Positions 11,095 through 22,479 of a stretch of DNA of 64,000 bases are shown in pieces. The translations under genes and the position numbers were made by a program. The first letter of the stretch is position 1. Each line of letters starts with the position of its first letter. Source of the DNA: Microbotryum silenes-acaulis (Eukaryota > Basidiomycota > Microbotryomycetes > Microbotryales > Microbotryaceae); the NCBI GenBank assembly GCA_003665825.1, contig QPFY01000017.1, positions 62,001 to 126,000 on the forward strand. Reading direction: 5' to 3'. The notes below the pieces were generated by a model. It worked only from the letters and a program-made list of their open reading frames with translations. It had not been told where the DNA came from and made no database searches.

Positions 11095-13341
11095 TCATAC
11101 CGTAGCTGTGCCTTCATTCAGAGGGGTCTGCGTCGTGTCTGCTGCGACTGCATCAGACGGCATTGGAGTCCCCATGCCTCCGCCATCCCTCTTGCGAGTC
11201 AACTTGCCCAACTCTTCGAACCACTCATCCACCTCCTTGTTTCCTCTCCGTTTGCCCAAATACGTCAACCTCCTCAACCGATGCTTGACGAGCAAGATCC
11301 TCGCCAACAAGACCTGACTCTGCTTCCTCCTGACCCGACTCCTCATCGCCCCCAATTCCTTGGCTCTCTGTGACTTGTTCGCGCGGGGCCCCGCCGATTG
11401 ATCGCCCGAATTGTGCGTATGATCATGTAACTGCCTCATCCGCTTCGACAACCGGGTCTCCTTCCTCCGTACGTCCCAATAGGTCGTGTAAGTGTTGGAG
11501 TCGAGTTTGACGAGTTCGAGCATGGCGAGCATGCGCTTCCTCTCTGCATCGAGTCGATCGATTTGATGCGCGACGCGTTGGTAAAGCGCCGCATCGACGT
11601 CTTCGCGCAATTTGGTCGATTGGAGCAAGGTCGTCAAGCGCGTCGATTGCGCGTCCATGAGTTGTAGTACTCGAATCGATCGTTTGCGTAGGAAGCGTAG
11701 GGTGACGTGATCGTAGTTTTGGCGCGCGTGGCGCACCATGGACTGCAGGATCGTCCAGGGGATAGTGTAGCGTCTCGAATCGGCCGTCAGCGGCAACTTG
11801 ATAGAGAGTTGCGACGAGGACGATGGAGTTGCTGTAGAATTTGAGTCGGACAGGGCTGTCACAAAGACAAGTTTGTTAGGATATGCCTGCGCAACTCGTA
11901 TTCATCTCGAGCACTCACTCTGCTCCGGCGTGATGACCTGCTCCAATTCTTTAAGCTGGGCGTCGACGATCAGGGACCACCGCTTGTACAGCTGATAAAA
12001 ATAGTGTCGCATGATGGCTCCATTGCCAACTTGTCCTGCGAGCTCGATTACGAACGCAAAAGCATGCGGCCCAATGGGATGCGGCCCGGGGACGACGGGT
12101 GGTTTCGCATCTGCTGTGTGTTCGGCTGGAACGCTGACCGCCGGTGTCGGTTTTCTCCCGAACGAGAACGAGTTGGCGAAGAATTGGACAAAGGAGCCGC
12201 CCTCCATACCCTGGTCCGGCAGCGATGGCACCGGTAAAGGATCGTCGAAGGATTCAAAAAAGGCCATCATGGAAGAGAGGTCTCTGCTCTCCAACAGCAT
12301 CTCGAGGATGAGCGCAACTTGCTCTTGCCCGATCGGTCTTCGCCCCGGTGCGAACTCGATCGGCGCGCCGGGCATGTCGATGTCAAAGCCATAGACGGCT
12401 TTGATGGTCGAGAAAAAGACGCGCGAGTTGCCGCCTCGGATGCAAATGCGCAAAAAGGGTGCGAGGCAGGCGTCGGTCCACTTCGGATTATCGACCAGCT
12501 CTGCGAGCATCTCCATCGCCTTGGGCACGAGCGGTTGCGCTGCGGTACGGGCGAGTCTCTTACCTCCGTCGACCTCGTGCATATCGATCCAACCGATCAT
12601 GGTCTCGAAGATGCGTTTGTAGTGCAATGGCCTGAACTTGAGTCCGGACTCGATCGACTCGTCCCAGACGCGCATCGCCCCCGGGGCATAGTTGAGCATC
12701 TGGTACGCGGTCGCCATGGAGACAAAGTCGCCCTTGAGCATCTTGGCCTCGGGTTCACGCTGGGCGATCCTCATCCTGACGAGCTGCACCTGGCTCGAGT
12801 AGGTGTTGGCGAGTTGGGTCGCTTCGTGCACCGAGAGCGGAGGCGCGGATTTGGCTCGTCGCGGCACTTCGATCGCCCAGAGCAGTCGGTGCAGCTCCTG
12901 CAGCGGGAGGACATGCGTCTGCCCCTCCGCCTCGAGCTGGCGGAACAGTGGCCAGACCCTGGTCGGGTTGGGCGTGTCGAGCTGGATCTCGTGCAGCAGG
13001 TCGCGTGCGGTGGTCGCCGTCGGCACCGCGGTTGGTTTGGGTCGTGCTTGTGCGTTGACCGGCTGCTGCGCCTGCGACGAACTGGCGTTAGAGTTGAGGG
13101 TCGAGTTTGAGGCGAGTGAGAACATGTTGCGACTCCAACTATCGGTCCATGTGCTTGACGAGGTGAACTGCTGATGGTGTGACGTAGACGAGGACGAGGA
13201 CGGCGCCGTGTTGAGCAGGTTCGCACCGGCTGCGACCGAGAGATGGCGTTGAGCGAGGGCGGCACTCGTCGCAGCCGCTGCAGCATGCGGTGACTCGGTC
13301 CACGAGGCCAGAGGCACCAATCGTCGAGCAGCCCGCTTCAT
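11095..13341 (-). CDS. Mitochondrial helical-repeat (PPR-like) protein
   Basis: Two exons joined by an intron at about 11860-11918 (donor GTGAGT after VITPEQ, acceptor before LSDSNST). The start chosen, MKRAARRLVPLASW at 13341, gives a classic basic, Arg-rich and Ala-rich mitochondrial presequence; an upstream in-frame Met at 13551 would bury it. The mature part has a chain of amphipathic helix pairs (TRVWPLFRQLEAEG, LHRLLWAIEVPRR, VSMATAYQMLNYAPGAMRVW, HYKRIFETMIGWID). This spacing is typical of pentatricopeptide-like repeats in fungal mitochondrial RNA-processing or translation factors. The C-terminal exon is highly basic (HVTLRFLRKRSIRVLQL, RRKQSQVLLARILLVKHR), consistent with RNA or ribosome binding. 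No specific named factor is recognised. Confidence 0.5.
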
Positions 13342-13582
13342 GCTTTGCGGGGAAATGGGTGTCGAAAGGGAGCGTCCGGGCAAATGAACGAAGCGGCTGA
13401 GCGCGAAGGACCCGGGTACGACGGAAACAAAACCCAAGTTGGGGAAAATTGAGCTCGGACCTCTCGCCAATCTCTCGGCTCGGCGACTCGGAGGGCGCCG
13501 CGGTCTCTTCATCACCTCGGATCTGTGTTGCAACATCAAGACATCGAACATTGCACCACATCGACTACACCAGCCCTTCAGC

Positions 13583-16492
13583 TCAACCCTCGTACCTCTT
13601 CCTCGTCAAATCGCGCGTCGCATCCTTGACGCTCGCCCCCGAACGACCAATCGCCAATGAAGGCAGAGGCTTGGCCGAGCCCAGACCCGCACCCTGAGCG
13701 AACGTACTAGCCATCACCGGCGCCGAACGACCTTCACCCGTCGCTCCCAAGCCAGCACCTTTGCTCCAACCCTGAAAAGGACAGCCAAATCAGCACCAAG
13801 AAGTGTGTCAGACCCGTGTACGCCGGAGAAGAACGTACCATCTTTTCCAGCATCTTGCTCCCAACATTCGTATCCTGGATGCCGTCGTTGTTAGGCTGCA
13901 CCGATTCCTCCCTCGGCGGAGGGCCCTCAAACTTCTTCTTCTCCCTCGTCTCTCGCTCAGGTTTTTCCGGTTGATGGAAGTGTTCTCGTCGCGCAGCCGC
14001 CCGATCAATGTACTGAGGCGACTTGGCTGCATCGGCTTTGGAAGCGACTGCAGCGCGTTTGGCGATGTTGTCGGCCTTCATAGTCGTCGCACGAGAGACG
14101 AGTGCGGGATCAGAGAGGTTCGTGAGATGCAGTTTCGACAGTCGATTGTGCTTGTTGATTTCTTCGAGCGACTTGAACTGGCGGGCACAGAGCAAGCAGA
14201 TCTTGCTGACGCTGTCGCCGTAGGGAAGATCGTCCCCGGGCGCACTGGTTGAGCTCGATGATGGGGCCGTGGCCGGACCTGACTGCGCCACCGCGATGGC
14301 CTTCATGCTGGAGGCCGGTTTTGAAGAGGTTGCTTTGCCAACAGTGTCTTTCCCTCTCGAGGTGGCCTGCTCTGGCTTCGGCGTCGGTCGCGCAGGCTCT
14401 GATGAGGTAGGGTTCGTTTCAAAGATGTCGACCGCCTTGAGCTCGGCCTGCTTCTGTGACCATTTGTCCAGGTGAGACGCCATCTTTTTGGCGACGATCG
14501 TCTCGCCGCTCTTCTTCTCCTTGCGGACTACAAGACAAGACGAATGCGGCATCAGTAGACTGTTAGTCGGGTGAGACAGATGCACAAAGGAGAGCTGACC
14601 TTGAAGGTTGGGTCCGATCCCCGCCGATTTGTCCCACGTAGTTGTTGACAAGGATGCCTTGGCGCGAGGAGTGGAGGTACTAGTACTAGCCTTCCCAAGG
14701 GAAGTGGGAGCACCTTCTGATTTGGAATCAGAGATGACGGGCTTTGACGTCGATCGTTCCGGCGGTGTCGGCTCAGCAGCGAATAGCCCGGGCGGCATCT
14801 CGGCAGCGATTGAGGACAGGAACGCTTCCATGTCCGCCTCGGCTGGGTCCATCTCCTTTTCCACTTCCACATTTTCTTGCTGCGAGGTCGATGCTGCACC
14901 TCCACCCGTGCGCAGGGAGGTAGCCGGCGGTATCCAGTGCGTGACGAACGACTTGTCGTCCCAGTAGGTCAATTGCTGTCCGCCGTCACCGTTGAATGAC
15001 CACTCGGATTTAGCGTAGATGGGTACGAAAGAGTTGTCGTGGCAAAAGGATACGGCGGCAGCAACTTTCCGTATACGGAACCCTTGCGGGTACGAAATCG
15101 GGTTCATGACGCTCGCCATAACTGAATTCGCAAGCTGTTCGAGGCGAGGCCGAAGAGTGAGCGTTACTCTAGATTTCGTCCTGGAGCATGGCGCTCTGCG
15201 ACTCACTGCAATATCCTTGAGCTTGACGAACGCAAAGCCCCAATTACTCCTCGTTGCCCTTTCTCTTGCCATCATGATCTTGACGATCCCACCGCACTCC
15301 CTGATCGCTTGGCCTGCCACGCCCTCGAGTCCCGCCAGTGCTTTCCAAATCTCATCCTCCGAAGTCAAAGCGTCCAGTTTTCGTAGCAAAATGAGCGAGT
15401 TGTGCGTGGTGCCGATATCCCTCGTCCCATCGTTGACGTAGACGCCTTGTTGCGGCGTGTTGACCCGCCCTGGCAGGAGGCCGTCCCTGCGCCGATCTTC
15501 GTTCCACCGTATTTCGGCGCCTTGCTCGTTCTTGTGCCCTCCCGCCTTGGAAGCAAAGTTGACCCTGATTATGTACTCTGAAGTCCCCGTCGCGGCGACC
15601 TCTCGATTCGGCACCCGATCGGTCCAAGGGATCCCTCGTTGAAAGTTGGGCTCGACGACCGACCTCGCATGTTCAACCGAGGCGAACTTGCCAAACCCAT
15701 ACCGCCTCGATTGGCCGGTCGAGCGATCAACGATGACGTTGGCCGATTCGACCGAGGTGGTCAGGGATTGGATCCATTGCAGCAGGGCTTCATCCTTGGC
15801 GTAGGGGGGGAGGCCGAGAAAGATGACCGAAGGCGAGGGCGCGTTCATGGGGGCCGGCGGGCGACTCGATGGGCCATCACCTCGTCGCGAAGGGTCCCTT
15901 GGGGGTGGAGGGTACGGAGCATGTGGATCCATGCCACCGGTCGGATAGGTATACCCTCGGTCGTCGGCTGGGTGATCGTACCGTTCGCCCCCGGGCACAG
16001 TGGGGCCCCTCGCGGGGACGTAGCCACGATACTCGTCCCCGTTGTAGTGCATCGAGGGCGGCTCATACTGCGCGAATGAAGAAAGGTTCTGACCCCCAAC
16101 GTCAATGCCAGGAAAGGAGGATGGAGCAGGAGCAGTTCTGTTCCGCCCTTGTCCTGACCTCGATCCGACTTCGTTTGGCGCCGCGGCGATCGTAATCGTC
16201 GTCATAGTCTACGGGATCTCGATAACCCTGGTGGTCGTTGCCGTGATGGAAGGCACCGTTGTATGGGTCAGGATACGCTTGAGTGTGCGGTCGTGCTGGT
16301 CGTGCGCCTTGTTCATCCCGGCGCCGGGCGTCGCGGTCATAGCGATCCCGAGACGACACCGCGATCGAGCGACTACTGCTCGGGGGATCCTGGTTGCCGT
16401 AGTACCTGTGAAGGGAAAGAGTGGAGCTTCAACACAGTGTTCATGGTATCGGCATCCCCTGAGACGCTGTTTGGCGGGACGTACGGCAGCAT
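13583..16492 (-). CDS. RBM5/RBM10-like splicing factor (two RRMs, C2H2 finger, G-patch)
   Basis: Read on the minus strand, an Arg/Asp/Tyr-rich N-terminus (SSRDRYDRDARRRDEQG, YDDDYDRRGAKRSR) leads into RRM 1 (SVIFLGLPPYAKDEAL ... YGFGKFASVEHA). RRM 2 follows (NSLILLRKLDALTSEDEIW ... NWGFAFVKLKD, completed across an intron near 15130-15210). Next come a C2H2 finger (CLLCARQFKSLEEINKHNR) and, after an intron near 13768-13838, a G-patch (KMLEKM-GWSKGAGLGATGEG) with the RKRYEG-type end. RRM-RRM-C2H2-G-patch is the arrangement of RBM5, RBM6 and RBM10, spliceosomal A-complex regulators of exon definition and splice-site choice in the nucleus. An intron near 14530-14600 also restores frame (NLQ-VRKEKKS). 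The extreme N-terminus (MLPYVPPNS at 16492, weak GTCTCA donor) is uncertain. Confidence 0.75.
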
Positions 16493-17045
16493 TCTGTGTC
16501 GTGCAGGCCAATGTGCAGCTGCAGCTTTGCCTTTCGCGAAGCAGACCTCTGCTCAGACCGAGTCATCGCTCGCGCCGCTGCAGTTTCGGCCAATTTTGGC
16601 ATTCGCATTTGTCAGTAACCAACTGCATGCTTTTGAATCGCGCCATATATTAGGACGTAGATATTTTAGTGCTTTGAAATCTTCAGAAAAGTTGGAGGTC
16701 CCGGTTCGCGAATGTAAAGAGAACGAGAAATCGCTAGAGATCGCTAGAAACAGTTATCAGCGCGCGGACGGCCAGCGAGACTCGGCCAGCGCCTTTGACA
16801 GCGTTCCATCCCTGCTCATCATTCTGCTCCTGCATCTTGCCGTCGACCGGGCACGAGCACCAAGAATCAACCTATTCCCCACGAGGCCAGACACGGGCCT
16901 CCCCGCTGTGACTGTGTGGGCCATCGACTGGCCGTCATTCGTCGGAGTCGTCCGTTCGCTCGTCGTGTCTCGTGACCGCGTGACCCGTGACTCCCGCCGT
17001 TGATCGTCATCGCGTCATCGCGTCATCAGCCGTCGGTTCGGGCTG
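16493..17045. other. Divergent promoter region between two genes
   Basis: The minus-strand splicing factor and the plus-strand gene at 17046 are divergently arranged, so both promoters must lie here. A pyrimidine-rich stretch and clustered cgtcat/gtgacc-type octamers sit near 16960-17035, just before the downstream ATG. A long plus frame through 16263-17003 is not supported as coding. Confidence 0.4.
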
Positions 17046-18042
17046 ATGGGCATCCCACTCAAGTCGCTGCTTGACAAGCGTGAGCCCCCGGGCTTTCTTC
17101 CATCAAACGTTGCGTCCTTCTACACCTGGCTGTACGACTCGAAGGAACACATAGTTCACCACTACGAGAGCGAGATCATCTGGCACGCGGTCGGGGAGTC
17201 GACATGGGCCCAGCTGGACGCGTACCTCAACGCCATGAGCAAGCACGCGAATCGGAGCCGTCAGCATCTTTGGTACGACTCGAGCCTGAACCTCTTCTCG
17301 GCGAAGGTGCGCAAGGAATGGGCCGAGTGGTTGGGCACGATCGCGCGGTACGAGTCGGACGTCTACGCCGTTCTCGAGTCAACAGGTTTCTGTACGTCCG
17401 CAGATGCTACACGGAGCATCACCTAGCAGAGGCTCCACTGGCTACTGACGGCGGCGGACGTCACGCCTTTCTCTCTTTCGATGTTGCTGTCACCCACCGT
17501 ACAGACATGCACCTGATGCGTCGTGACTTTATCAAGCTCTTCAATGCCAAGCATTCGGATCTTGACCCGCCGCTTCGATCGTCGGATGACCTCGCCGTGC
17601 GCCTGCTCCCATTTGGAGGTCTCCGACCCAATCGGACCGACTTTATCGAGAGGAGGGACGGGCGGATACAACCTGGTTATCTCACGCCGGAGGAATTGCA
17701 GCACCTAGAGAGTGAGTCATTGAACACATCTTCCCGAGCCAGACATCTGATTCTTACCGGTGCATTGTCTCCGCAGAGAAGGGCATGCGTTTTGGAGCCA
17801 GCGATGCCAGCGTGGGGTTCCAGCACGTAGTGGATACGAGGACGCCGGCCGCTCCCGACCCGAGCGATCTGTTGGGACTGCCGTCGCTCATCGACCTGAG
17901 TATATCGGGGACCTTTGTGTGGCCCGAGGAGCGAGTCGTGTTTCCCAAGCGGCCTCTGAAGCAGGTCACGCTGGAACCGGACGAAGATGACGAGCAATGG
18001 TGGGTACGGCCCATCGGTGCGAGACGGCTCAGGGACTTTTAG
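17046..18042 (+). CDS. Unrecognised protein, three exons
   Basis: Exon 1 starts MGIPLKSLLDKREPPGFLPS and ends VLESTGF. A 113-base intron (donor GTACGT near 17393, strong pyrimidine tract and CACCGTACAG acceptor) joins to YMHLMRRDFIKLFNAKHSD. A second intron (donor GTGAGT near 17712, acceptor TCCGCAG) joins LTPEELQHLE to KKGMRFGASDASVGFQ. The protein ends WWVRPIGARRLRDF at 18042. It is roughly 230 residues, soluble, with no signal peptide or membrane segment. The N-terminal half looks helical with many Trp and Tyr residues (FYTWLYDSKEHIVHHYES, HLWYDSSLNLFSAKVRKEW). I do not recognise a family. Splicing is convincing, so the gene is probably real, but no function is offered. Confidence 0.55.
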
Positions 18043-18837
18043 GGGCGCGCTCGGCACAAATGTACGTCTACTCCTCTTGTCCTCTGTGTGTGTGTGTGTG
18101 TCTGTCTCTGTGAGATGGACGACCCTCTTTAACTTTTGCTTTGTAAATCGCTGCATATACGTGATGGCGTTTTTTTTGTTTTTGTAAATCGAACGATTGC
18201 GTGCAAGCTCGGCCGATGCTTGGAGGAAGCGAACGATTGAGTGCGCTTGCCTTCCCCTTTGCTGTTGAGAACATGAGAGGTACGAGTACCTTGAAGGGTG
18301 GACAGTGGATCCGTGCGGGCGCTTCTCACGCTCGAGGTGTTTGTAGATAGTTGAAAAATGCCATAAGCACTTTTCACGCACCGGGTGAGTCATCCTCGGC
18401 GGGGGGCGTTTTGAGCTAAAGGAAATATATATATATTGGTGTGTGGTGGGGTCGCTAGGTTTAAGGTTAAGTTTGACAATGACGGTGGGCATATAGCTAC
18501 CTCGTTTCTCGCCTCACGTGATCAAAGATAACTGCTGCAACGGAACGAAATCCACCGGCCGTGTATGTATTGCATGTCGCACGGGCATTCACCTCCCCTG
18601 TGTGGACTCGGCACTGGGAAAGAAAAACGGGTGGTCATGCCATAGGGATACACGCGATCTGATACGAGCATTACAATGCAAAAGGCACCCCCAGTACTAG
18701 CCACTGCTGTTCAACCTCAACCCCCCCCCCCCCTCCGCCCCGCCCCGGGGTGCTTCTACCGTCGTCCCAGGCGGGGCCGCCGACAACTTGCACACGATTT
18801 TGTGTGTCAAAATTGCGCCTCGGGCGTGCGCGATCCA
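18043..18837. other. Gene-free junction between core DNA and the accessory island
   Basis: The interval carries simple repeats: (GT)n near 18088-18110, an AT run near 18428-18437, and a pure C tract near 18722-18732. No gene is supported. It marks the change from gene-dense DNA to the repeat-rich island. Confidence 0.5.
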
Positions 18838-19455
18838 AAGTTCAGACACCGTTGTAAGGCAATCGTCCGGCATCACCCTTGTCGACGGGGCATCGAGCGC
18901 CGAGGTTGGGCGTAAAGGGGCCGAACTCGCGACACGACTCGGGGTCGGTGAACGGCGAACTTGGACTTGGGACAGAGATCGCGATACTGTGGGAGTCCAA
19001 TGAGTCACGTTTCGTTCAAAGCATCCCTTATAAACTGTGTGATCGAGACGAAAACTCACGCTCAACCGTGAAAGTTCTCCTCGGCACTGAGCGCGATGGC
19101 CTTGCCGCCCTCGACACCAAGTTGACCTGTTGGTCCCCAACAGTGTCAGCATTGATTGAAGCAGCAAATAAATGCGTCACCGTGCGTGTACCGACCTTGT
19201 AGGCCCACTTCCTGGCGAGCTTGATCGCGGTCTCCACGGCTGCGGCACGTGTGTTCTTCCTCAAGTCCATCTGGACCATCTCGAAACCCGTCAACGAGCT
19301 GAGAGTGTGAGAGTGCACAAGCAGGGTTGAGATTGCCGAGTGAATGTGTGTGCTGACTCATCACCACTTACCACAGCCTCTTGCTGCACGGTTCCAGCGA
19401 ACTCGTGTGGATCGATCGCGACGAGAGGGCGACTTCTTGAGCCTGTGGTCCGAGA
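18838..19455 (-). pseudogene. Decayed internal fragment of ornithine aminotransferase
   Basis: The plus-strand text matches the intact gene at about 26925-27450 in the same orientation: shared blocks include cgttgtaaggcaatcgtcc, gaggttgggcgtaaagg, and the stretch around taggcccacttcctggcgag. It covers the internal exons that encode [13 protein letters not shown] to PYND upstream of the lysine exon, the exon for [20 protein letters not shown], and the end of SSRAFHTSS. Introns are retained at the same places, so this is a DNA-level copy and not a retrocopy. Substitutions and small indels are frequent and there is no start, lysine exon or C-terminus, so it cannot be functional. Origin by capture beside the neighbouring Helitron remnant is possible but unproven. 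Confidence 0.8.
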
Positions 19456-19478
19456 ATATAAATATTTAATCGTTAGCT

Positions 19479-20142
19479 AGGAGGCGACCACATTCGTCGG
19501 CGCCGGTTCAGTGCCGCCGCCGCGCGAAAGGTACTTTTGCCGCGACAAGTCTTCTCGGGTCGCTCGGAAGTCGTGAGCGTGGGTACAAGCTGGCTGTAGG
19601 ATACTATCAAGACTCTGAAATGTAGAGAGAAGGGGGAAACGAAGCTAAAAAGAATGTATCTGGCACCGGACCGACCAAGGAGTCGGCAGTCCCTCAGTAG
19701 TAGCTCTCGAGAGCGGGACGGCTTGGGGTATTACGCTGAAACATTGGGAACTTGGATCGCTCAGCTCAGTGCCCGGGCTTGGGTGGAGTTCGGTTCGTGG
19801 CCCCTTGTTCTGTTCTGGCGAGAAGGGCACCGCATCTTTACGTTGTATGAGCTACCCGCATGCACGTGCCCTCTTCGGCCGACCGCGCGAGAGGAGCAGC
19901 GCGGGCGTCTCCTCTCCGGAGGAGCCACTGCAAACCACCTCCGTCCGAAAAATCTCGCCGTCTCGTTGGTCTCGGTCTCTTGGAGCATCTCGTGCTGATC
20001 GGATAGGTGGCGACCATAGGCCACTCAGAGACTCGTCTTCAACTCTTCACAATGCGGAGCGTCAATGCAGTGCAAGTCACGAGAAACAGGGTGCGGTACG
20101 TGAGGAAATAAAAGCATGCTTACAGTTTTCACAGGAGGGTCT
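19479..20142 (+). repeat. Outer inverted repeat, left copy
   Basis: The reverse complement of 24846-25559 matches this stretch throughout. Shared landmarks in order are aggaggcgacc, cgcgcgaaaggta, aagtcgtgaacgtg/aagtcgtgagcgtg, aagatactatcaaagactctg, the block ccaaggagtcggcagtccct, a gcaccgca/atgcggagc block, gggtgcggtacgt, and acaggagggtct at the inner end. Many point differences and small indels separate the copies, so they are old. No coding content was recognised in either copy. The element encloses the inner palindrome and the Helitron remnant. Confidence 0.75.
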
Positions 20143-20153
20143 GGAAGTCTCTA

Positions 20154-20670
20154 GCCGACAAGTAGCTCGGCCCGCGGACATCACTGTGACGAGTGCCGAT
20201 CCGACCGGACCGCTCTCGTCGCCTTTCTTCTCCCTCTAGCCATCATCCCCGCCCTCATCGACGGCCCATCATTATGTTCGACTGGTTCAATCGCAAGACG
20301 CAACAAGTCGTCGAGGCCGTCAAGACGACGTGGAAGTTCGTGGAGAAGCGTGAGTACTCCAAGTGTCGTGCACAGCAGTGGCTAGTGGCAGGTGAACACG
20401 CCCGGCGCTCATGCAGTTCGCATCTTCTGCAGCTTCCACTCTACTCGTCATCCTCGCCCAATTCTACATGGGTGGATTCTATTACCTGGGGACGCGAGCT
20501 GCTGCGTCGACGTCATACGGTGCCTTTCTCGTGGGGTAGCGTGAGAATTGAATCGTCTTGGACTTGGACGGCGCGGGCGATCACGCGATCACGCCTCCTG
20601 TTGGCGAAGACTAGCTCGTATGTTTCGAAGGAAAGGGTGAGCGCGGCGGCCGTCTTGATAGGAGCTTGGA
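20154..20670 (+). repeat. Inner inverted duplication, left arm
   Basis: Runs from gccgacaagtagctcgg to gcgcggcggccgt and is nearly identical to the reverse complement of 20821-21360. The differences are a 10-base tandem duplication (ctgtgacgag) and a short GC insertion, both in the other arm near its outer end. The near-identity contrasts with the divergence of the outer repeats and implies a recent duplication or ongoing gene conversion. Confidence 0.85.
20274..20539 (+). CDS. Small predicted membrane protein, copy 1 (left arm)
   Basis: The first exon begins MFDWFNRKTQQVVEAVKTTW and runs into a consensus donor (GTGAGT at 20351). After a short intron ending GCTCATGCAG, one frame reads ASSAASTLLVILAQFYMGGF followed by YYLGTRAAASTSYGAFLVG and a stop at 20539. 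That frame has one good transmembrane segment (about TLLVILAQFYMGGFYYL). The obvious donor leaves the reading phase inconsistent with this hydrophobic frame, so the exact exon junction is unresolved; a donor a few bases upstream (after TTC) would fix it. Intact in both arms at identical sequence. Family not recognised. Confidence 0.4.
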
Positions 20671-20820
20671 CGAGCTTGCGGCTGTTTGGAAACACGTAGG
20701 AGATTTTCAGCCGGAGCCATCGTGGAAGTGATAGATGGTCGCACTCACTTAAGCGGGGAGAGGAGGTTCGCTCGGTCTAGAGGGCGAGGTCGAATGGTCT
20801 GTAGCGCGTTGATTTGGTCG
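20671..20820. other. Unique spacer of the inner palindrome
   Basis: About 150 bases separate the two arms, short enough for the arms to form a hairpin in single-stranded DNA or RNA. The edges still show weak arm similarity (gtcttgataggagcttgg against attgattgaagcctgg). No gene was seen. Confidence 0.6.
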
Positions 20821-21360
20821 CCCAGGCTTCAATCAATACGGCCGCCGCGCTCACCCTTTCCTTCGAAACATACGAGCTAGTCTTCGCCAACAGGAGGCGT
20901 GATCGCGTGATCGCCCGCGCCGTCCAAGTCCAAGACGATTCAATTCTCACGCTACCCCACGAGAAAGGCACCGTATGACGTCGACGCAGCAGCTCGCGTC
21001 CCCAGGTAATAGAATCCACCCATGTAGAATTGGGCGAGGATGACGAGTAGAGTGGAAGCTGCAGAAGATGCGAACTGCATGAGCGCCGGGCGTGTTCACC
21101 TGCCACTAGCCACTGCTGTGCACGACACTTGGAGTACTCACGCTTCTCCACGAACTTCCACGTCGTCTTGACGGCCTCGACGACTTGTTGCGTCTTGCGA
21201 TTGAACCAGTCGAACATAATGATGGGCCGTCGATGAGGGCGGGGATGATGGCTAGAGGGAGAAGAAAGGCGACGAGAGCGGTCGCTCCTCCCGCCGCGGT
21301 CGGATCGGCACTCGTCACAGCTCGTCACAGTGATGTCGGCTGGCCGAGCTACTTGTCGGC
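20821..21360 (-). repeat. Inner inverted duplication, right arm
   Basis: Reverse complement of 20154-20670, near identical across the small membrane-protein gene and its flanks. It carries an extra ctgtgacgag unit near 21311-21330 and a short cggcgggaggagcg-like insertion near 21283-21297. Confidence 0.85.
20952..21217 (-). CDS. Small predicted membrane protein, copy 2 (right arm)
   Basis: Mirror copy of the gene at 20274-20539: same start (MFDWFNRK), same intron position and same hydrophobic second exon with its stop (complement of 20952-20954). The two copies are tail-to-tail across the spacer, so read-through transcription of either would produce RNA complementary to the other. Function and exact splice are unresolved as for copy 1. 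Confidence 0.4.
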
Positions 21361-22479
21361 TCAAGATCCCTGAAGCTCGTTAGAGCTGAAGGTTTCGTTT
21401 CGAAAAATGGGGGGGTCCCAGCCTCGAAAATGGTGCATGAAAATGGTGCACTTCTGAGATTTTATTGGACGAAATGGCCGAAATACCCCGCACGCGCGTG
21501 GCTGTTTAAGCCCCAATAGGAGAGCCCGATTTCAGCGCCCATCGGTTCGAACGCAATAGGGGAGCCTGATTTCAACAATGCTCCCCCGGATAGGTGGACC
21601 CCGGCTAAGCGCGCCGATCATTAATTCTCAATGGCCAGTGGCTGTCATTTGATATGTGTCTGTGCCTGTGGTATCTGCGCTAATGCGCGTGCGTTTAGTC
21701 ATTAGTCACTTTGGTATTGGAGTTTGATCTGTTTAAGTTAGGGAGCGCGCGGGGCTTTCTTCCCGCGCGGCTGTTTAGCTCAGGCTGGCCTCCGCTGGCA
21801 AGTTGCCACCGCCCGGCCCTCTCCTTTCCGTCTCTCTGTACTGCCTTGTTCTAATTGTTCTAACTTGGACCGAGTTTCCTCGCATCTCTAAGGCAGGCTA
21901 TCACACAACCGCCGTCATGTCACTGCTTTCTGATCTTGTACACCTCCGCACCATCGAGGTCAGCCCACTGCAGTGCACAACGCTCGAATCTCGGCAACGT
22001 GTTAAGCCTCGCGTCCACCACTAGCGACAGCCGATCCTCCCGTCGCACCGATCAAGCACAGTATGTGTATTCCGGTCCGCTCTTACGCAACAGTCCAGTG
22101 TCAGCACTCGATGATGTGGTTGTCAAATGCAGTCTTGGGCAGCTCGTGTGCAGCAGCATCAACTTCAGCATGGATCTCCTGAAGGAGCTTTTTCGCCGGG
22201 CGCACCACGTGGAAGGATACTCCAGGAGGAATCCGCTTGCGAAAGAGCTATCCCTACAAGCGCTCCTTTGGTCGTGCGATCCCCACTGTAATGCTTGTTC
22301 AAATGGGTACTATGTTTTCAGAAGGCAACAAGCGGCGAGTCCCGTGACTCCGCCACGTCGTCATTGCTTCTCCGACCACAGAGCATAGGCATCAAAACCT
22401 GTTGACGTGCTTCGAGCCTGACTGAACGAGGAAGTCCAGAAGAATCGCGAGAACGTCTCAGCGACTGACCCTAAACAAA
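21361..22479. other. Repeat-island DNA without supported genes
   Basis: Short open frames occur here (for example around 21803-22024 and 21936-22388) but none shows a conserved pattern or a splice-compatible continuation. A pair of related phrases, near aataggagagcccgatttcagc and aataggggagcctgatttcaac (about 21517-21575), is a small local duplication. The end of the interval probably belongs to the decayed N-terminal region of the Helitron. Confidence 0.4.

Noticed and set aside
12319..13110. 263-residue plus-strand frame
   Set aside because: Antisense shadow of the mitochondrial helical-repeat protein, which has a presequence and a spliced C-terminal exon.
16263..17003. 246-residue plus-strand open frame
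   Set aside because: Overlaps the minus-strand splicing-factor N-terminus and the divergent promoter. Composition is not protein-like and no family pattern is visible.
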